Part shown: positions 1 through 7,668 of the stretch, piece after piece
How the letters are laid out: the number at the start of each line of letters is the position of its first letter
How positions within the stretch are numbered: position 1 is the stretch's first letter
Origin: Clostridia bacterium
GTDB taxonomy: Bacteria; Bacillota_A; Clostridia; TANB77; CAG-508
Reading direction: 5' to 3'
Assembly: GCA_022792975.1 (NCBI GenBank)
Contig: JAAWCC010000100.1
Location: 1-8,136, forward strand
Length of the DNA: 8,136 bases
Made by a program: the position numbers and the translations under genes
Notes under the pieces: generated by a model
Database searches by the model: none
What the model was told of the DNA's origin: nothing
Seen by the model: only the letters and a program-made list of their open reading frames with translations

Positions 1-17
1 CATAAAAATAATGATTT

Positions 18-3000
18 TTATCTTGCTACTTCTACACCAATAAGAAGTTTTTCTCCATTAATGTTACATTCTGTGCATTTCTCCATGTTTTCTCTAATTA
101 TTAAATCTAGTGTTAGAGTCTCCTTCTTAATAAAGTCTTTATTTTCTTCTACAATTGACTCTAGCATTGGATTTCCTGATACATAAAGGTAAATTCTATC
201 TAGCACTTCAAATCCACGTTCTTTTCTTAAATTTTGTACTTTAGATATAATTTCTCTTACATAGCCTTCCTTCTTAAGCTCTTCTGTAATTTCTGTATCA
301 AGTACAACTCCTACTGTTCCAGAACCTGCAAAAGCAAATCCAGCTTTTCCGTTCATTGTAACTAATAAATTCTCAGCATTTAATTCAATGCTTTCATCAC
401 CTATTTGAAGCTTATGAACTTCTCCGTTTTTTATTTTACTTGCAAGCTCCATCTGATTGCATTTTGCAATCTCCACTTTTATTTGTGGTATTAGCCTTCC
501 ATAGGCTTTTCCAAGTACTGGTAAATTTGGTAAAATAGCAAAATTAACATATTTTGAAAGATCCGCTCCAAGTTCTACCTGCTTTACATTTAACTCGTCT
601 TTTATTATATCTCCATAATACTTAGGCAAAGTCTCAAGTGAGATAAGCATATTTGATAAAGGCTGTCTATTTTTAATATTTGCAGTGCTTCTTGCACTTC
701 TTCCAAGCTTTACAAGTTCATAGCTTAAATCCATCTCTTCTTCTAACTTTAGGTCTATTGCACCTTCGCTTGCCTCTGGCCATCTACATAAATGCACACT
801 TTCATTTGCATTCTTATCTAAGCTTATAACCAAGTTCTGATAAATTTCTTCTGCTATAAACGGAACAAATGGAGCTATAACTTTAGAAAGTGTCACAAGC
901 GTTCTATATAATGTCACAAAAGCTCCTAGCTTATCATCATTTAGCTCATTTCCCCAAAATCTATTTCTATTACGTCTTACATACCAATTAGATAATTCGT
1001 CAACAAATTCTTCAAGCTTTAAAGCTGAACCAGTAATGTCGTATTCTTCTAAACCTTTATCAACTTTTTTTATCAAGGTATTTAGCTTAGATGTTATCCA
1101 TCTATCCATTATATTCTCTGATACGAAGTTCTTATATTCTAGTGGATTTATATTGTCAATATTAGCATATAGCACATAGAATGAATACACATTCCACAAG
1201 GTGCCTAAAAATCTTCTTGAGGTATCCCCTACGTCCTCCATCGAAAATCTTGTAGGAAGCCATGGGCTACTGGCTGTATAGAAGTGCCATCTTGTTGCAT
1301 CTGCGCCTTCTTTTTCTATTACTTCAAATGGATCCACCACATTTCCTTTTGATTTAGACATTTTCAAGCCCTTTTTATCTAGGACATGTCCTAAAACAAT
1401 ACAGTTTTCAAAAGATGCCTTTCCAAATACAGCAGTTGATATAGCAAGAAGTGTATAGAACCAGCCTCTTGTTTGGTCAACAGCCTCTGATATAAATTGT
1501 GCTGGATAATTTTCCTCAAAAATCTCTTTGTTTTCAAATGGATAATGAAGTTGTGCAAATGGCATTGAGCCAGAATCAAACCAGCAATCAATTACCTCTT
1601 TCGCTCTTATCATTTCCTTTCCACACTTTTCACATTTCAAATGAACTTCATCAATATATGGTTTATGAAGTTCTATATCCTTTGGTACATCTATACCTTT
1701 TTGTCTTAATTCCTCTATACTTCCAATGCATTCCATATGTCCGCAATCACATTTCCAAATTGGAAGTGGTGTTCCCCAATATCTATCTCTTGAAATTCCC
1801 CAATCTATTACATTCTCAATAAACTTTCCAAATCTTCCTGTTCTAATTGTATCAGGATGCCAATGGATCTTGTTATTATTTTCTACAAGTTCATTTCTTA
1901 ATCCTGACATTGCAACAAACCAGCTTTCCTTAGGATAATAAAGAAGTGGTGTGTCGCATCTCCAGCAGTGTGGATATGAGTGCATATGTCTTTGTGAACT
2001 AAATAATTTGTTACTATCTTTTAAATATTTTACTATATTCTCATCACATTTTTTAACAAACTTTCCAGCCCAAGGAGCAACCTCAGCTACGAACTTTCCC
2101 TCCTTGTCTACCAAGTTTACAAAAGCAATTCCATTCTCTTTTGCAACAAGACTATCATCCTCTCCATATGCAGGTGCTATGTGTACAATTCCTGTTCCTT
2201 CTTCTAGTGAAACATAGTCTCCATGTATAACCTCAAAAGCCCTTCCTTCTATTTTAGCAAATGGCAATAATTGTTTGTATTTTGTGCCTAAAAGCTCCTC
2301 ACCACTAAATTCCTTTATAATCTCATAATCATCACCTAAAACTTTACCACAAAGCTCCTTTGCTAAGATATATGCTTCCTCAGGCTTGATACATTCATTC
2401 TCACTTGAATTTACCCTTGCTTCAACATACGTATATGCTTTATTTATACATAGAGCCAAGTTTGAAGGAAGTGTCCATGGTGTTGTTGTCCAAGCTAAGA
2501 TATATGTGTTTTCTCTTCCCTCTACTTCAAATTTTGCAGTACAAGTTAAATCATTTACATCTTTATATCCCTGTGCAACCTCGTGAGAAGATAAAGCAGT
2601 ACCGCATCTTGGACAATAAGGCATAACCTTATGTCCTTCATAAAGCAAATTCTTATCCCACATTTGCTTTAAGGCCCACCAAACAGACTCTATATAATTA
2701 TTATGATATGTAACATATGGATTCTCCATGTCCACCCAAAACCCAATTTGGTCTGTCATTTTTTCCCACATTGAAACATATGTAAATACGCTTTGTTTGC
2801 AATCTTTTATAAATTTTTCTATTCCATATTCCTCTATTTGGGCTTTTCCTGAAATACCAAGTTTTTTCTCTATTTCAAGCTCGACTGGGAGTCCATGTGT
2901 ATCCCAGCCTGCTTTTCTAATAACTTGATAGCCCTTCATAACCTTATATCTAGGAATAATATCCTTCATAACTCTAGTTAAAATATGTCCAACATGCGGC

Positions 3001-3159
3001 TTCCCGATTCGCCGTAGGTGGTCCATCATAAAAGGTAAAATATCTTTCACCCTTGTTCATGTCAAAATTCTTCTTTATTATGTCTTTATCCTTCCAAAAA
3101 CTTCTGATTTCTATCTCTTTTCCTGCAAATCCGTGTGGTAGTTCTACTTTTTTATACAT
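18..3159 (-). CDS. ileS: isoleucyl-tRNA synthetase, type 2 (eukaryote-like), with a 1-base frameshift near the start
   Basis: Class I aminoacyl-tRNA synthetase that charges tRNA-Ile with isoleucine in the cytoplasm. With the frame restored it is 1046 residues, usual for the longer type 2 IleRS. Visible landmarks in restored numbering: the PPTAN(G)KPHVGH HIGH region at about 47-58, [10 protein letters not shown] at 84-93, editing (CP1) signatures [11 protein letters not shown] from 223 and [15 protein letters not shown] from 321, KMSKS at 599-603, then the anticodon-binding and C-terminal regions. Several Cys pairs ([25 protein letters not shown]) are present. The first 51 residues read in one frame and the rest, from GKPHVGH on, in another. 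One extra base (plus-strand g at about 3006) explains this: AAT-CGG-GAA should be AAT-GGG-AAG. Start at 3159 is supported by AAGGAG 10 bases upstream. It follows clpX by 17 bp. Identity is certain; whether the frameshift is biological or an assembly error is open. As written, translation stops soon after residue 51. Confidence 0.95.
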
Positions 3160-3169
3160 ATACCTGCAT

Positions 3170-3175
3170 CTCCTT
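3170..3175 (-). promoter_or_regulatory. ileS ribosome binding site
   Basis: The minus strand reads AAGGAG immediately after the clpX stop codon and 10 bases before the ileS ATG. A decoy ATG overlaps the site (GGAGATG, 3167-3169) but is out of frame with IleRS. The spacing suggests ribosomes finishing clpX could re-initiate here. Confidence 0.75.
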
Positions 3176-3176
3176 T

Positions 3177-4490
3177 TTAGGCTGTTTCTTTGTCTTTATC
3201 TTTATTTGGTATGATTTTTCTTGTTAAATGTTTTTTCTCTGTTTTTTCTTCATTTATAATAAGCTCTGGCTCTTTTCCCTCTAGCACTGTTTCCTTTGTA
3301 ATTATGCATTTTTCAATCTTTGGGTTTGATGGGATATCAAACATTATATCTCTCATTATTTCTTCAATAATTGAGCGAAGCCCTCTTGCTCCTGTGTTTC
3401 TTTCAATCGCTTTATCGACTATTGCAGAAATTGCCTCATCAGCAAACTCTAATTCAACCTCATCAAACTCTAATAACTTTCTATACTGTTTTACCAAAGC
3501 ATTTTTCGGTTCTGTTAAGATTTGTATTAAAGCCTCTTTATCTAATTCTCTAAGGGTTGTAACAATTGGAAGCCTTCCTACAAACTCAGGAATTAGTCCG
3601 AATTTAAGTAAATCCTGCGGCAGCAATTCTTCATAAACTTTGTATTTGTCTATTTCCTTTTTGCTCTCTATCTTTGCTGAAAAACCAATTCCTTTTTTAC
3701 CAACTCTCTCATTTATAATCTTATCTAATCCTTCAAATGCTCCTCCACAAATGAAAAGTATATTTGAGGTATCAATTTGCAATAACTCTTGATGTGGATG
3801 CTTTCTTCCTCCTTGAGGTGGAACTGATGCCGTTGTTCCTTCAATTATCTTTAGTAAAGCCTGCTGTACTCCTTCTCCACTTACATCTCTTGTAATTGAA
3901 GGATTTTCAGACTTTCTTGTGATTTTGTCTATTTCATCTATATAAACAATTCCTCTTTCTGCAAGCTCTATATCATAATCTGCCGCTTGTATTAATTTAA
4001 GCAAAATATTTTCAACATCCTCTCCTACATATCCAGCTTCTGTAAGTGTTGTTGCATCTGCAATAGAGAAGGGAACATTCAATATTTTTGCAAGTGTTTG
4101 TGCAAGAAGAGTCTTACCACATCCAGTAGGTCCTAACAATAGTACATTACTTTTTTGTATATCAACATCATGTGCTTCCTCCTCATTATTTATCCTTTTA
4201 TAATGATTATATACTGCAACAGACAGAGTCTTCTTTGCTATCTCTTGACCTATAACATATTCGTCTAATATACTTTTAATCTGTGCAGGATTTGGAAGCT
4301 CCTCTACTTCTCCTAATGTGTAACTTAAATCGTCATCATCCATAATATCTTCTTCTACAATGTTTTTGCAAACGCCAATGCATTCATCACATATATACAC
4401 ACCTGGTCCTGCAACAATTCTCTTAACATTTTCTTGTGCCTTTCCACAAAAAGAACATTTAACATTCTTATCATTATTATTCTTTGCCAT
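3177..4490 (-). CDS. clpX: ATP-dependent Clp protease ATP-binding subunit ClpX
   Basis: AAA+ unfoldase that recognises, unfolds and feeds substrates into the ClpP chamber in the cytoplasm. The 437-residue length is normal. An N-terminal zinc-binding domain has Cys12, Cys15, Cys34 and Cys37. Then come Walker A GPTGCGKT (120-127), the pore loop GYVG (153-156), Walker B IVYIDE (181-186), the ClpX-specific [16 protein letters not shown] stretch (from 195), the IGF loop that docks on ClpP (268-270), an arginine finger in PEFVGRLP (R306) and sensor 2 GARGLRS (367-373). Every catalytic element is present. The C-terminal tail after about 410 is Lys/Glu-rich and probably disordered. It lies 86 bp after clpP with no clear promoter of its own, so co-transcription from the tig promoter is the simplest reading. 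The ATG is preceded by AGGAGG at a rather long 12-base spacing. Confidence 0.98.
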   Translation of the reverse strand: MAKNNNDKNVKCSFCGKAQENVKRIVAGPGVYICDECIGVCKNIVEEDIMDDDDLSYTLGEVEELPNPAQIKSILDEYVIGQEIAKKTLSVAVYNHYKRINNEEEAHDVDIQKSNVLLLGPTGCGKTLLAQTLAKILNVPFSIADATTLTEAGYVGEDVENILLKLIQAADYDIELAERGIVYIDEIDKITRKSENPSITRDVSGEGVQQALLKIIEGTTASVPPQGGRKHPHQELLQIDTSNILFICGGAFEGLDKIINERVGKKGIGFSAKIESKKEIDKYKVYEELLPQDLLKFGLIPEFVGRLPIVTTLRELDKEALIQILTEPKNALVKQYRKLLEFDEVELEFADEAISAIVDKAIERNTGARGLRSIIEEIMRDIMFDIPSNPKIEKCIITKETVLEGKEPELIINEEKTEKKHLTRKIIPNKDKDKETA

Positions 4491-4502
4491 CTCTTAACTT
4501 TT

Positions 4503-4508
4503 CCTCCT
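4503..4508 (-). promoter_or_regulatory. clpX ribosome binding site
   Basis: A perfect AGGAGG lies 12 bases upstream of the clpX ATG, somewhat further than the usual 6-9. No nearer in-frame start codon exists, and the zinc-finger start MAKNNN is typical of the family, so the start stands. Confidence 0.65.
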
Positions 4509-4530
4509 AAACCTTAAACGAGGTTATGAA

Positions 4531-4563
4531 AATTAGATATTAGAGTTTTTCTAATATCTAATT
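4531..4563 (-). repeat. perfect 14-bp stem-loop between clpP and clpX
   Basis: The arms at 4531-4544 and 4550-4563 are exact reverse complements (AATTAGATATTAGA) around a 5-base loop. The stem is almost all A/T and is not followed by a clean run of U in the direction of transcription, so it is a poor intrinsic terminator. It begins about 14 bases after the clpP stop codon. A 3'-end stabiliser or RNA processing site that sets the clpP:clpX ratio is a plausible inference; the sequence alone shows only the symmetry. Confidence 0.7.
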
Positions 4564-4576
4564 CTTAAATACCAAA

Positions 4577-5176
4577 TTAATTTCTCTTATCTAATATTCC
4601 ATCAATCAGTCCATACTCTAGTGCCTCTTGGGCTGTCATATAGTTGTCTCTTTCTGTATCGTGATTGATAGTTTCTAATGGTTTACCTGTTTTCTCGCTT
4701 AAAATTCTATTCAATTTTTCTCTTGTACGTACCATGTGGTCTGCATGTATTTTTATTTCAGTAGTTTGACCTGAAAGTCCTCCTGAGATTAAAGGTTGAT
4801 GTATTAGTATTTCTGAATTAGGTGTTGCAAATCTTTTACCTTTTTCTCCTGCTGCAAGTAGAACAGAGCCCATACTAGCTGCCAGTCCTACACATATTGT
4901 AGAAACTGGACATTTTATATAATTCATTGTATCATAGATTGCCATTCCATCTGTTATAGATCCTCCTGGGCTGTTGATATAAAGTGATATCTCCTTATCT
5001 GGATCCTCCGATTCTAAGAATAAAAGCTGTGCAACGACAACTCCTGCTGATGCTGCATCTACTTGTTCTCCTAGAAATATTATTCTGTCCTTTAATAATC
5101 TTGAAAATATATCAAATGACCTTTCTCCCTTGTTTGTTTGCTCTATAACATAAGGTATTAAAGTATTACTTACCAT
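4577..5176 (-). CDS. clpP: ATP-dependent Clp protease proteolytic subunit ClpP
   Basis: Serine protease that assembles into a double heptameric barrel and degrades proteins delivered by ClpX or ClpC. At 199 residues it has the normal length. The catalytic triad is visible: Ser101 in GLAASMGS, His126 in LIHQP, and Asp177 in DTERDNYM, by alignment from memory with B. subtilis Ser98, His123 and Asp172. The [19 protein letters not shown] segment (67-84) lines the active site. The N-terminus [21 protein letters not shown] is the typical axial-loop and short-propeptide type. AGGAGG lies 6 bases before the ATG and supports the start. It follows tig by 18 bp and precedes clpX, whose IGF loop is its docking partner, so the operon encodes both halves of ClpXP. 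No CtsR-like operator (tandem GGTCAAA) was seen upstream of the cluster. Confidence 0.98.
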   Translation of the reverse strand: MVSNTLIPYVIEQTNKGERSFDIFSRLLKDRIIFLGEQVDAASAGVVVAQLLFLESEDPDKEISLYINSPGGSITDGMAIYDTMNYIKCPVSTICVGLAASMGSVLLAAGEKGKRFATPNSEILIHQPLISGGLSGQTTEIKIHADHMVRTREKLNRILSEKTGKPLETINHDTERDNYMTAQEALEYGLIDGILDKRN

Positions 5177-5194
5177 TTGTTTCCTCCTATGATT

Positions 5195-6478
5195 TTATTT
5201 TATTTTTGCATTTTGAACTAAGAAGTCAATAACTTCCTCTTGAGCTAAAGTCTTTGTTATGTATTCCATAAAGTTTTCATTTTCCTTTAGTTCCTCTGCT
5301 GTTTTTCCATAAGCCTTTGCCATTTCCTCCAATTTTTCAGCTATTTTCTCTTGTTTTGGCTCGATTTTCTCCTCTTTAATGATTTGTTCTAAAACAAGTC
5401 TTGTCTTTATAGCTGTTTTTGCTTGGTCTTCCCCCTCTTTTCTGAAATCCTCCATAGTTTTTCCTATCATATTTAGGTACATATCCATGTTCATTCCTTG
5501 ATAACTTAATCTTGTTTCTACTTCTTTAGTCATGTTATCAAGCTCTGTTTCAATCATTCCTGATGGAATATCTAAAGTAACATCCTCACAAACTGTCTTT
5601 ATTGCTTCTTCTTCCGTCTCATACTTTGCTCTTGATTTGTTATCTTCTTCTAATTTCTCTTTTATACTATTTTTTAATTCTGCCAAAGTTTCAAATTCAC
5701 TTGCATCTTTTGCAAAATCATCATCTATTTCTGGTAATTCCTTCTTTTTGATTTCATGTAGCTTTACTTTAAAAACTGCATCTTTTCCCTTCAAATCCTC
5801 TGAAAAATAATCATCTGGGAATTTTACTTTTACATCTTTCTCTTCATCAATCTTCATACCAATAATTTGGTCTTCAAATCCAGGGATAAATGTGTTGCTA
5901 CCTATTTCTAATTCATGTCCGTCAGCCTTTCCGCCTTCGAATTTAACACCATCAACAGAGCCCTCAAAATCAATTACAGTAATATCACCTTTTTCTACTG
6001 GTCTATCCTCCACTGCAACTATTCTAGAATTCCTTTCTGCCATATGTCCTAATTCATGCTCAATATCTTCGTCAGATACATTATACTCTATCTTTTTAAT
6101 TTGTATACCTTTATATTTTCCTAAAGTCACCTCTGGCTTAGTTTGAACAATTGCTGTAAATTTTAAATTTTTTCCTTTTTCCATTTGCTCGATATCTAAA
6201 TCTGGTCTGCTAACTGCTTCTATATTATTTTCCTTTAGTTCTTTTTCATATACTTCTGGCACTACTTCATTGAAGGCATCTTCATAAAAAATAGATGGCC
6301 CATAAGTTTTTTCAACTATTGCCATAGGGGCTTTTCCTTTTCTAAAGCCTGGTATATTAAAGTACTTAGCACTTTGTTCATATACCTTTTTAATTGCATT
6401 ATCAAATTTTTCTGCCTCTATTTCAAAGCTTAGTTTCAATTCATTTGCATTTTCTGTTTTTTCAATTTTTATACTCAT
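5195..6478 (-). CDS. tig: trigger factor, ribosome-associated chaperone and prolyl isomerase
   Basis: Binds the ribosome near the peptide exit tunnel, shields nascent chains and catalyses peptidyl-prolyl isomerisation. At 427 residues it matches the family length. The N-terminal ribosome-binding domain carries the signature GFRKGKAP (44-51). The FKBP-type PPIase domain covers about 161-245, with VIDFEGSVDGVKFEGG and FIPGFEDQIIGMK. The Glu/Lys-rich helical C-terminal chaperone domain runs from about 246 to the end. The start MSIKIEKTE matches the usual family start. The best Shine-Dalgarno-like sequence (AAGGA within AAGGAAGGA) is about 15 bases upstream, an unusually long gap. It is the first gene of the tig-clpP-clpX-ileS cluster and has a consensus sigma-A promoter, suggesting high constitutive expression. 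Confidence 0.97.
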   Translation of the reverse strand: MSIKIEKTENANELKLSFEIEAEKFDNAIKKVYEQSAKYFNIPGFRKGKAPMAIVEKTYGPSIFYEDAFNEVVPEVYEKELKENNIEAVSRPDLDIEQMEKGKNLKFTAIVQTKPEVTLGKYKGIQIKKIEYNVSDEDIEHELGHMAERNSRIVAVEDRPVEKGDITVIDFEGSVDGVKFEGGKADGHELEIGSNTFIPGFEDQIIGMKIDEEKDVKVKFPDDYFSEDLKGKDAVFKVKLHEIKKKELPEIDDDFAKDASEFETLAELKNSIKEKLEEDNKSRAKYETEEEAIKTVCEDVTLDIPSGMIETELDNMTKEVETRLSYQGMNMDMYLNMIGKTMEDFRKEGEDQAKTAIKTRLVLEQIIKEEKIEPKQEKIAEKLEEMAKAYGKTAEELKENENFMEYITKTLAQEEVIDFLVQNAKIK

Positions 6479-6493
6479 AATTTTAAAATTCAG

Positions 6494-6502
6494 TCCTTCC
6501 TT
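6494..6502 (-). promoter_or_regulatory. probable tig ribosome binding site at long spacing
   Basis: The minus strand reads AAGGAAGGA about 15 bases before the tig ATG; the bases between are nearly all A/T. No closer site exists. The family-typical N-terminus argues against moving the start. Confidence 0.5.
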
Positions 6503-6518
6503 AAAATCTTATTCAATT

Positions 6519-6547
6519 ATTATATATACTTTTTCAGCTTATGTCAA
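6519..6547 (-). promoter_or_regulatory. consensus sigma-A promoter of the tig-clpP-clpX-ileS cluster
   Basis: On the minus strand TTGACA (6547-6542) is followed after exactly 17 bases by TATAAT (6524-6519), a perfect match to both hexamers at ideal spacing. Transcription would start near 6512, giving a leader of about 33 bases before tig. No operator-like symmetry overlaps it. Confidence 0.9.
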
Positions 6548-6580
6548 TAGGTTTACCCGAAAAAATGCCATAGGTCCTTC

Positions 6581-6657
6581 CAAAAATTTTAAAAATTGAA
6601 ATAGATACCTTATAAATAAACACTCGCATTTTGTGTTCATTTATAAGATATCTATTT
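6581..6657 (-). terminator. intrinsic terminator of the coiled-coil repeat gene
   Basis: Arms of 25 bases at 6599-6623 and 6633-6657 surround a 9-base loop. In the minus-strand RNA the stem is unbroken, with 23 Watson-Crick pairs and two G-U wobbles; in plus-strand RNA the same two positions become A-C mismatches. This asymmetry says the structure is maintained for minus-strand transcripts. Downstream on that strand comes CAATTTTTAAAATTTTT, a U-rich tail. It lies about 50 bases after the stop of the repeat gene and just before the tig promoter. Confidence 0.85.
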
Positions 6658-6668
6658 TTCTATCCATT

Positions 6669-6684
6669 TGCAAAGAAATTTGCA
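6669..6684. repeat. small inverted repeat after the repeat gene
   Basis: TGCAAA and TTTGCA face each other across GAAA, a 6-bp stem with a tetraloop in plus-strand RNA. It lies between the stop codon at 6709 and the main terminator. It may be incidental. Confidence 0.35.
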
Positions 6685-6708
6685 TGAAATAATACTTTAT
6701 GAAGCAAT

Positions 6709-7464
6709 CTATTTTTGAATACACTTTTTCATATATTTACGCCATTTTCGTGAGCTCTTTGCAAATTCAAATACCAAATTAACTTTATCATTTACAATGC
6801 TTATATCATTTTCAATCATACTTTGAATATTCTGCATATTCTTATTAATCTCCTCTTTTATATCTGCAAAGCCTTTGTCCATTTTTGCTTCTAGTTGATT
6901 ATCTCTTTCTAATGCTTCTGCGAAGCCTTTATCCATCTTTTCTTCTAATTCAGACAGTCCTTTATCAATTTTTGCTTCCAATTGCTTGTCCCTTTCTAGC
7001 GCCTCTGCAAAACCTTTGTCCATCTTCTCCTCTAATGTTGACAATCCTTCATCAATCTTCGCTTCCAATTGCTTGTCCCTTTCCAGTGCCTCCGCAAAGC
7101 CTTTATCCATCTTCTCTTCCAATTGCCTATCTCTTTCTAACGCTTCTGCAAAGCCTTTGTCCATCTTTTCTTCTAATTGTCTATCTCTTTCTAGCGCTTC
7201 TGCAAAGCCTTTGTCCATCTTCTCTTCTAATTGTCTATCTCTTTCTAGCGCTTCTGCAAAACCTTTGTCCATCTTCTCTTCTAATTGTCTATCTCTTTCT
7301 AGCGCTTCTGCAAAACCTTTGTCCATCTTCTCTTCCAATTGCCTATCTCTTTCTAACGCTTCTGCAAAGCCTTTGTCCATCTTTTCTTCTAAATTTCCTA
7401 TTTTTTCATTTGTTTGTTTCACTTGATCAAAAAGTGAATTGAATTGTTCTTCATTCATATTCAT
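6709..7464 (-). CDS. coiled-coil protein with eight 18-residue repeats, function unknown
   Basis: I do not recognise a named family. The 251-residue, highly charged, presumably cytoplasmic protein has no signal peptide or membrane segment. A short N-terminal module (MNMNEEQFNSLFDQVKQ, 1-24) is followed by repeats of LEEKMDKGFAEALERDRQ at residues 25-190. Eleven-residue inserts LEAKIDEGLST and LEAKIDKGLSE flank repeat 7, and a final partial repeat LEAKMDKGFAD follows. The tail (202-251) is helical-looking and ends in the basic stretch SSRKWRKYMKKCIQK, which could bind nucleic acid or a membrane surface. The frame opens further upstream, but the start at 7464 is chosen because AAAGGAAG lies just before it, while the ATG at 7494 has no ribosome binding site. 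The second ATG at 7458 is a close alternative. It has its own promoter and a strong terminator, so it is a single-gene unit. A structural or scaffolding role is only a guess. Confidence 0.8.
   Translation of the reverse strand: MNMNEEQFNSLFDQVKQTNEKIGNLEEKMDKGFAEALERDRQLEEKMDKGFAEALERDRQLEEKMDKGFAEALERDRQLEEKMDKGFAEALERDRQLEEKMDKGFAEALERDRQLEEKMDKGFAEALERDKQLEAKIDEGLSTLEEKMDKGFAEALERDKQLEAKIDKGLSELEEKMDKGFAEALERDNQLEAKMDKGFADIKEEINKNMQNIQSMIENDISIVNDKVNLVFEFAKSSRKWRKYMKKCIQK
6895..7392 (-). repeat. in-frame array of eight 54-bp repeats with two 33-bp spacers
   Basis: Units on the plus strand lie at 7339-7392, 7285-7338, 7231-7284, 7177-7230, 7123-7176, 7069-7122, 6982-7035 and 6895-6948. Partial 33-bp units sit at 7036-7068 and 6949-6981. 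Units 1 and 5 are identical at the DNA level, and units 2, 3 and 4 each differ from their neighbour by one base. Units 6-8 are more diverged, mostly by silent changes. Gain or loss of units keeps the reading frame, so copy number could vary between strains. Confidence 0.95.
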
Positions 7465-7467
7465 TCG

Positions 7468-7475
7468 CTTCCTTT
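7468..7475 (-). promoter_or_regulatory. ribosome binding site that decides the repeat gene start
   Basis: The minus strand AAAGGAAG puts its AGGA core 5 bases from the ATG at 7464 and 11 bases from the ATG at 7458. It lies inside the longer open frame that begins at 7494, so that upstream start is unlikely. Confidence 0.65.
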
Positions 7476-7590
7476 CTATATGTTCATATGTCATACAAGT
7501 GTCAAACCATTTTATTATCAGTAAATTTATACTTAATATTTACCTTTATAACTTGGAGTTTTAGTTAGAATTTAAGAAAATTAACTTATT

Positions 7591-7617
7591 TTGACTTCAA
7601 AACTTACATGATATAAT
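7591..7617 (+). promoter_or_regulatory. possible opposing promoter on the plus strand
   Basis: The left arm of the inverted repeat copies the minus-strand promoter: TTGACT (7591-7596) and TATAAT (7612-7617). The spacing is only 15 bases, or 17 if the weak TTTTGA at 7589-7594 serves as -35. If active, it would make an antisense RNA from about 7624 into the 3' end of the 67-residue gene. Activity is uncertain because of the spacing. Confidence 0.35.
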
Positions 7618-7646
7618 GTTTTTGATTATAACATGCAAGTTTTGAA
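7596..7646. repeat. 22-base inverted repeat made of two facing promoter copies
   Basis: The arms at 7596-7617 and 7625-7646 share TTCAAAACTT, then CATG, then TATAAT, matching at 20 of 22 positions around a 7-base loop. One mismatch becomes a G-U pair in minus-strand RNA. It begins 22 bases after the stop of the 67-residue gene, so it could also fold as that gene's 3' stem-loop, though no good U tract follows. Confidence 0.85.
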
Positions 7647-7654
7647 TATGTCAA
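7625..7654 (-). promoter_or_regulatory. sigma-A promoter of the repeat gene
   Basis: On the minus strand TTGACA (7654-7649) is followed after 18 bases by TATAAT (7630-7625), with both hexamers perfect. The predicted start is near 7618, giving a leader of about 150 bases before the ATG at 7464. The spacer and -10 are one arm of the inverted repeat at 7596-7646. Confidence 0.8.
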
Positions 7655-7668
7655 TAGTTTTTATTTAA

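Noticed and set aside
1..17. A further minus-strand gene beginning at the left edge (ATG at 1-3)
   Set aside because: Only 17 bases are available and there is no ribosome binding site before that ATG.
3160..3169. ATG at 3167-3169 as the ileS start
   Set aside because: It overlaps the Shine-Dalgarno site and is out of frame with the conserved IleRS N-terminus.
4491..4576. Separate promoter or true terminator between clpP and clpX
   Set aside because: No convincing -35/-10 pair is present, and the stem-loop is not followed by a U tract.
6539..6571. Ten-codon minus-strand frame (MAFFRVNLLT) with GGAAGGA just upstream
   Set aside because: It runs through the tig promoter, so it lies outside the tig message, and it is downstream of the terminator of the previous gene. 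It is too short to support without expression data.
6479..6600. CtsR or CIRCE heat-shock operator upstream of tig
   Set aside because: Neither tandem GGTCAAA-type heptads nor the CIRCE inverted repeat could be found; only a plain sigma-A promoter is visible.
6895..7392. CRISPR-like array
   Set aside because: The repeats are contiguous 54-base coding units without unique spacers, and they translate into one continuous protein.
6885..7442. Long plus-strand open frames opposite the repeat array
   Set aside because: They repeat with the same 54-base period only because they mirror the coiled-coil repeats. They have no ribosome binding site, and one is a low-complexity Leu/Ser/Pro sequence. The minus frame has silent-change evidence of selection.
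7465..7494. Upstream ATG extending the repeat protein by ten residues
   Set aside because: No ribosome binding site precedes 7494, while a good one lies between it and the ATG at 7464.
7476..7505. A further TTGACA (7500-7505, minus strand) as a second promoter of the repeat gene
   Set aside because: At 17 bases the -10 would be CATATA, a weak match, and transcription would start almost on top of the ribosome binding site.
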